NCBI GenBank assembly: GCA_964628185.1 | Contig: CAZVLQ010000018.1 | Location: 1-43,887 of the forward strand | Reading direction: 5' to 3' | Origin: CAZVLQ01 sp964628185 | GTDB lineage: Bacteria; Pseudomonadota; Zetaproteobacteria; Mariprofundales; Mariprofundaceae | DNA length: 43,887 bases | In this document: one piece after another, positions 40,060 through 43,887 of the stretch | Layout: each line of letters begins with the position of its first letter | Position numbering within the stretch: position 1 is the first letter of the stretch | Program-made: the position numbers and the translations under genes | Notes under the pieces: generated by a model | What the model saw: only the letters and a program-made list of their open reading frames with translations | Databases searched by the model: none | What the model was told of the DNA's origin: nothing

Positions 40060-40923
40060 CTATAAGTTTCGGGATATGGCTATCGTTGCTTCGGATTTGT
40101 TCAAGGTATAGAAATGCAGTCCCGGCACCCCGGCCTTCAGTAATTCACGGCATTGTTTCGTGGCCAGATCAATACCGAGTTTTTTGACTGCATCCAGGTT
40201 GTCCTGAATCGGGGCCATCCTGTCATGTAGCCAGTCCGGAATGGTTGCACCGCACATGGCCGAGAAACGCACGATTTGCTCAAAATTCGTAATCGGCATA
40301 ATGCCGGGTATGATTGGAATGGTGACGCCGGCCCTGGCGGTTGCGTCACGAAACCTGAAAAAGACATCGTTGTTAAAAAAATACTGGGTTACGGCGGCAT
40401 CGGCGCCATTGTCCTGCTTCATTTTCAGGTAGCGGATATCGTCGGCCACGCCGCCTTTCGATTCCGGATGTCCTTCCGGATAGGTAGCGCAGCCGATGGA
40501 GAAATCGTTGCGCCCGTGAATAAAGGAGATCAGGTCCGTGGCGTGTTCGAATCCGCCCGCAATGGCTTCAAAATGATCCATGTCCCCGGGCGGATCACCG
40601 CGCAGGGCGAGGATATTCTCGATACCCGCCTGCGCATATTCCCTGAGCAGCCGGGCCAGATCATCGCGTGTTGCGCCCACGCAGGTGAGATGCGCCACCG
40701 GCGACAGTCCCGTTTCCTCCCTGATATGACAGACAATACGTCTGGTTCGGTCCCTGGTAGAGCCGCCGGCGCCATAGGTGACGGAAACATAGGCCGGCCT
40801 GATGGCCTCAAGTTCATGCAGACATCTCCACAGGTTTTCTTCACCCTTGTCGGTTCCGGGTGGAAAAAACTCGCAGGAAATTAACGGTTCGGTGGCGTTG
40901 GCCAGGATATCCGCGAGCTTCAT
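40060..40923 (-). CDS. metF: 5,10-methylenetetrahydrofolate reductase
   Basis: The 287-residue FAD enzyme makes 5-methyl-THF for methionine synthesis. The TIM-barrel blocks are LISCEFFPPGTDKGEENLW, VTYGAGGSTRDRT, HLTCVGATRDDL, ILALRGDPPGD, IGCATYPEGHPES, TQYFFNND and PIIPGIMPITNF, all canonical. Its ATG shares one base with the dcd stop (TAATG), so the two are probably translationally coupled. Usual neighbours such as ahcY are absent. It ends 4 bp from the shared terminator. Confidence 0.97.
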   Translation of the reverse strand: MKLADILANATEPLISCEFFPPGTDKGEENLWRCLHELEAIRPAYVSVTYGAGGSTRDRTRRIVCHIREETGLSPVAHLTCVGATRDDLARLLREYAQAGIENILALRGDPPGDMDHFEAIAGGFEHATDLISFIHGRNDFSIGCATYPEGHPESKGGVADDIRYLKMKQDNGADAAVTQYFFNNDVFFRFRDATARAGVTIPIIPGIMPITNFEQIVRFSAMCGATIPDWLHDRMAPIQDNLDAVKKLGIDLATKQCRELLKAGVPGLHFYTLNKSEATIAISRNL

Positions 40924-41492
40924 TACAATCGTGGCACCGTTACGCCCGTCTGGCCCTGGTATTTTCCGGCCTTGTCCGCATAGGATGTTTCGCAGACTTC
41001 ATCCGATTCGAGAAAAAGGAATTGAGCCACGCCTTCGCCGGCGTAGACCTTGGCGGGAAGCGGCGTGGTGTTCGAGAATTCGAGCGTGACATGCCCTTCC
41101 CATTCCGGTTCCAGCGGTGTGACGTTCACGATGATGCCGCATCTGGCATAGGTGGATTTACCCAGACAGATGGTCAGCACGTTGCGGGGAATGTGCATAT
41201 ACTCAATGGTGCGGGCCAGGGCGAATGAATTGGGCGGGATAATGCAGACATTGCCTTTGAAATCAACAAAGGAGGACGGGCAGAAGTTCTTGGGGTCCAC
41301 GATGGCTGAATTGATGTTGGTAAAAATCTTGAACTCATCGGCGCAGCGCACGTCGTAGCCGTAGGATGAAAGTCCAAAGGATACCACGCCCTCGCCATTT
41401 TCGGCCTTTTTGATCTGCCCGTCCACGAACGGACTGATCATGTCATGCTCATTCGCCATGCGGCGTATCCATTTATCCGGTTTGATGGCCAT
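40923..41492 (-). CDS. dcd: dCTP deaminase
   Basis: Converts dCTP to dUTP, feeding dTTP synthesis. The 189-residue protein starts at ATG 41492 with GGAGG 4 nt ahead; the longer open frame upstream lacks family similarity. Signature blocks are ISPFVDGQIKK, SFGLSSYGYDVRCADEFKIF, LGKSTYARCGIIVNVTPLEPEWEGHVTLEFSN (trimer active site with the catalytic Glu) and GVAQFLFLESDE. It lies divergent to hflK, with 181 bp between. Confidence 0.97.
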   Translation of the reverse strand: MAIKPDKWIRRMANEHDMISPFVDGQIKKAENGEGVVSFGLSSYGYDVRCADEFKIFTNINSAIVDPKNFCPSSFVDFKGNVCIIPPNSFALARTIEYMHIPRNVLTICLGKSTYARCGIIVNVTPLEPEWEGHVTLEFSNTTPLPAKVYAGEGVAQFLFLESDEVCETSYADKAGKYQGQTGVTVPRL

Positions 41493-41583
41493 GAATCCTC
41501 CGGCGCAATATGCCGGGCAGCCTAGCGGCAAGGCCATGAAAGAAAAAGCCTGCATGAATGGAACGGGTTTTGCATGGTCATGC

Positions 41584-41625
41584 GGATGCATTAGTGCGTG
41601 CATCCCGTTTTGGCGGTGATACACT
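41584..41625 (+). promoter_or_regulatory. Inverted repeat and possible extended -10 promoter before hflK
   Basis: GGATGCA (41584-41590) and TGCATCC (41599-41605) form an 8-nt-loop dyad. It overlaps a larger AACGGG (41562-41567)/CCCGTT (41604-41609) pairing. TGATACACT (41617-41625) is a TG-n-TACACT extended -10 element pointing to hflK. The rest of the 181-bp gap shows nothing recognised. Confidence 0.35.
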
Positions 41626-41673
41626 CCGGCGTCTGCATCTGAGCCGCGGTGCACAATGCTTTTGGAGGTATTC

Positions 41674-42753
41674 ATGCCCTGGAGTGATCAGAATCCACAG
41701 AACAACCCGTGGGGGCGCAAACCCAACCAGCCGCCTCCCGATCTGGACGAGGTGATTCGCCGACTTCAGCAGCGGCTGTCCGGAATTTTTGGTGGTGGCG
41801 GCAAAGGCGGTGGTCTTGCCGGGCCCAGCAAGGGAATGATCTCCGGCGGCATTGTGGTTGCCTTGCTTCTGTGGCTTGCGTCCGGCATTTATATGGTGGC
41901 GGCGGACGAGGAGGCCGCGGTGTTGCGCTTCGGCAAGCTTGCGGCCATCAAAGGACCGGGGCTCAACTGGCATTTGCCCTATCCGGTTGAAACGGTGGAA
42001 AAGATACCGGTGACTCGCGTGCAGCGGCTTGAGGTGGGTTTTCGCACCCTGCCCGGAGGGCGCGCCCGTGAAATCGGGCAGGAATCCCTGATGCTGACCA
42101 AGGACGAAAATATCGTGGATGCGTCGTTCATCGTACAATACAAGGTCAAGGACGTGGCTAATTATATTTTCAATGTCGCGCATATCACCAAGGCGGTTCG
42201 CGATGCGGCGGAATCCGCCATTCGCGAGGTGATCGGTCGCACCATGATTGATGATGTGCTGACAACCAAGAAAGCGGCGGTGGAAGTTGAGGTGGAAAAG
42301 CTGATCCAGTCCATTCTGAACGGCTACAAGGCCGGTATTCTGGTCAGCGCCGTCAAGCTGCAGAATGTGCAGCCGCCGGAGCGCGTAATCAAGGAATTCA
42401 AGGACGTGGCCAGCGCCCGTGAGGACAGGGCCCGGGCCAAGAATATCGCCCAGGCCTATGCCAATGATATTGTTCCAAAAGCAAGAGGCGAGGCCAAGAA
42501 GATCGTGCTGGATGCGGAGGCCTATGCGGCCTCGGTGGTGGATCGTTCGCAGGGTGAAGCCAAACGCTTCGTGAGTCTGCTGGAGGCCTATCGGACTGCG
42601 CCCGATATTACAAGGAAACGTCTGTATCTTGAGGCCATGCAGGATGTTTTGTCCAGAGTGGACAAGATTATCGTGGACAAATCCATAGCAGGACGCGTAT
42701 TGCCCTATCTGCCGCTGGACCAGTTGCGCGGCAAGGTGGAGGTGAAGCAGTGA
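41674..42753 (+). CDS. hflK: HflK, SPFH-domain regulator of FtsH
   Basis: A 359-residue inner-membrane protein that forms the HflK-HflC cage around the FtsH protease. ATG 41674 has GGAGG 6 nt upstream. The N-terminal MPWSDQNPQNNPWG motif and Gly-rich GGGGKGGGLAGPSKG segment precede one transmembrane helix (ISGGIVVALLLWLASGIYMV). The SPFH/band-7 domain (about residues 85-270) follows, with a helical C-terminus. It overlaps hflC by GTGA. hfq and hflX, frequent upstream partners, are not here. Confidence 0.96.
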   Translation: MPWSDQNPQNNPWGRKPNQPPPDLDEVIRRLQQRLSGIFGGGGKGGGLAGPSKGMISGGIVVALLLWLASGIYMVAADEEAAVLRFGKLAAIKGPGLNWHLPYPVETVEKIPVTRVQRLEVGFRTLPGGRAREIGQESLMLTKDENIVDASFIVQYKVKDVANYIFNVAHITKAVRDAAESAIREVIGRTMIDDVLTTKKAAVEVEVEKLIQSILNGYKAGILVSAVKLQNVQPPERVIKEFKDVASAREDRARAKNIAQAYANDIVPKARGEAKKIVLDAEAYAASVVDRSQGEAKRFVSLLEAYRTAPDITRKRLYLEAMQDVLSRVDKIIVDKSIAGRVLPYLPLDQLRGKVEVKQ

Positions 42754-43622
42754 ACGTAAAAATGATATCCGGATTCATTCTTCTGGTGTTTGCGGGCATG
42801 CTGCTCGGTATGTGCGCCTTCACGGTGGATCAGCGCCAGCAGGCGCTGGTGTTACAATTTGGCAATCCAAAGCGCGTGGTGAAGACACCCGGCCTGCATT
42901 TCAAGCTGCCGTGGGAAGCGGTTACCCAGTTTGAGCGCCGGTTGCTTGTGCAGGATGCGCCGCCCAATGAAGTGATTACCAAGGACAAGAAAACGATTCT
43001 GGTGGATGCGTACACGCGCTGGCGTATCGTGGATCCGCTGAAGGTGTATCAGGTAGCCCGTAATGAAAATGGCGTGGCTGCGCGCATGGAAGATGTGATT
43101 CGCAGCAAGATTCGCAATGTTCTTGGCCGCCACACGCTGATCGAAATCGTATCCGGTGGTGAAAATGCCACCCTGCGGACAAAACTGATGCGTGATATTA
43201 CCGCCAAGGCGGACAGCAACGTGCGGAATATGGGTATTCGTATCGCGGATGTGCGCATCAAGCGTGCCGACCTTCCCCAGGAAAACGGTGATGCTGTTTT
43301 TGAACGGATGAAGGCCGAGCGCCAGCGTATCGCCAAGCAATATCGTTCACAGGGTGAGGAGGCGGCCAAGGAGATACGCGCCGAAGCCGACAAGCGGCGC
43401 AAGATTCTGCTGGCCGAGGCATACAAGCAGAGTGAAATCGTCCGAGGCAAGGCAGACGCCAAAATCGCCCGCATTTATGCGCAGGCATATAATCAGGATG
43501 CGAAATTTTATGCCTTCACGCGTTCGCTTCAGGCCTATCGTGATTCCATCGGCAAAGGGACGAAGCTGGTCATCACACCGGACTCGGAATTTTTTCACTT
43601 TTTTGAGCGTTCCGCCAAATAG
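42750..43622 (+). CDS. hflC: HflC, SPFH-domain partner of HflK
   Basis: A 290-residue partner subunit in the FtsH-HflKC complex. The start is GTG 42750, with GGAGG about 8 nt ahead. An N-terminal transmembrane helix (FILLVFAGMLLGMCAFTV) is followed by the band-7 domain with VDQRQQALVLQFG and the coiled coil EEAAKEIRAEADKRRKILLAEAYKQSE. The C-terminus FYAFTRSLQAYRDS is typical of HflC. Complete. Confidence 0.96.
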   Translation: MNVKMISGFILLVFAGMLLGMCAFTVDQRQQALVLQFGNPKRVVKTPGLHFKLPWEAVTQFERRLLVQDAPPNEVITKDKKTILVDAYTRWRIVDPLKVYQVARNENGVAARMEDVIRSKIRNVLGRHTLIEIVSGGENATLRTKLMRDITAKADSNVRNMGIRIADVRIKRADLPQENGDAVFERMKAERQRIAKQYRSQGEEAAKEIRAEADKRRKILLAEAYKQSEIVRGKADAKIARIYAQAYNQDAKFYAFTRSLQAYRDSIGKGTKLVITPDSEFFHFFERSAK

Positions 43623-43649
43623 GCGGTTGCTCATCGGCGCTGATTACGT

Positions 43650-43835
43650 ATGAAAGATTTGTGGGCGGCACTGGGGCTGGTGCTGGTGCTGGAAGGGGCG
43701 GCCTACGCCCTGTTTCCCGGCAAAATGATTACGCTGATGCAACAGCTCCCGAAGTTGTCTCCCGCCAGATTGCGCGCCATGGGTATTGCCGCGGTTGCCA
43801 TCGGCTGGCTGCTGGTCTGGTTCGTCCGGCACTAG
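43650..43835 (+). CDS. DUF2065 family membrane protein (YjeT-like)
   Basis: A 61-residue protein with two hydrophobic helices (LWAALGLVLVLEGAAYALFP and MGIAAVAIGWLLVWFV) joined by a loop with KMITLMQQLPKLSPARLR. Length, motif and place directly after hflC match DUF2065/YjeT. Its function is unknown. In many proteobacteria hisZ and purA follow, probably just outside the window. Confidence 0.88.
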   Translation: MKDLWAALGLVLVLEGAAYALFPGKMITLMQQLPKLSPARLRAMGIAAVAIGWLLVWFVRH

Positions 43836-43887
43836 CCCGTATATTGCATGAAGGATTCGGAATTCAGGCTTGAGCAGGCCTGGCAGG
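43832..43887. repeat. Short dispersed repeat, copy at the right edge
   Basis: CACTAGCCCGTATATTG begins at 43832, overlapping the stop of the DUF2065 gene. It is followed by GCATGAAGGATTCGGAATTCA. Both CACTAGCCCG-ATATTG and CGGAATTCA recur in the element at 37729-37806. The copy may continue past the window. Confidence 0.4.

Noticed and set aside
1..43887. Phage, insertion sequence, toxin-antitoxin or defence genes
   Set aside because: No transposase, integrase, restriction, CRISPR-Cas or toxin signatures were seen on either strand.

Overview
The window reads as GC-rich proteobacterial chromosome, about 44 kb, and most likely comes from a gammaproteobacterium or a close relative. Evidence is the core gene order (thrS-infC-rpmI-rplT-pheS-pheT, yggS-proC-yggT-yggU, hflK-hflC-DUF2065, glnD, rnhB, mutS), an Lpp-like lipoprotein with an L,D-transpeptidase, and outer-membrane proteins. 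Genus cannot be fixed from this stretch alone. No phage, transposase, CRISPR array or recognisable defence system is present, and no gene-free stretch exceeds 300 bp.

Layout. (1) 1-9752: exopolysaccharide or surface-glycan genes on the + strand, mostly overlapping by 1-10 nt: UDP-glucose dehydrogenase (cut by the window edge), an AsnB-type amidotransferase, two GT4 glycosyltransferases, a membrane-inserted PHP protein, WbqC-like protein, PIG-L deacetylase, DegT aminotransferase and a WecA-type initiating transferase. (2) 9749-11893: housekeeping genes yggS-proC-yggT-yggU, translationally coupled to the glycan genes on both sides. (3) 11862-15356: GT39, GT2 and flippase-like membrane proteins that look like a polyprenyl-phosphate-sugar module. 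(4) 15337-18816, minus strand: YihY membrane protein, M24 peptidase and a tandem cyclic-nucleotide-binding-domain protein. (5) 18817-27138: a structured intergenic element, tRNA-Val(GAC), then the translation operon thrS-infC-rpmI-rplT-pheS-pheT, with rmuC where ihfA is often found. infC appears to start at a rare ATT. (6) 27207-28437: L,D-transpeptidase converging on an Lpp-like lipoprotein ending in Lys. (7) 28583-36471: rnhB, mutS, glnD, patatin-like phospholipase, small membrane protein, MurU-like nucleotidyltransferase. (8) 36464-38517: SLC1-type carboxylate/amino-acid transporter, a MITE-like element, purC. (9) 38640-40056: a small accessory locus, an outer-membrane barrel followed by a secreted acidic pentapeptide-repeat protein, behind a CRP/FNR-type operator and ended by a strong terminator. 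(10) 40060-41492, minus strand: dcd-metF. (11) 41674-43835: hflK-hflC-DUF2065.

The best candidates for something undescribed are the outer-membrane barrel plus acidic-repeat locus with its operator, the contiguous three-way-junction element before tRNA-Val, the PHP protein with a transmembrane hairpin inside its catalytic domain, and a family of short intergenic repeats. All functional assignments rest on motif recognition from the sequence; no database search was run.
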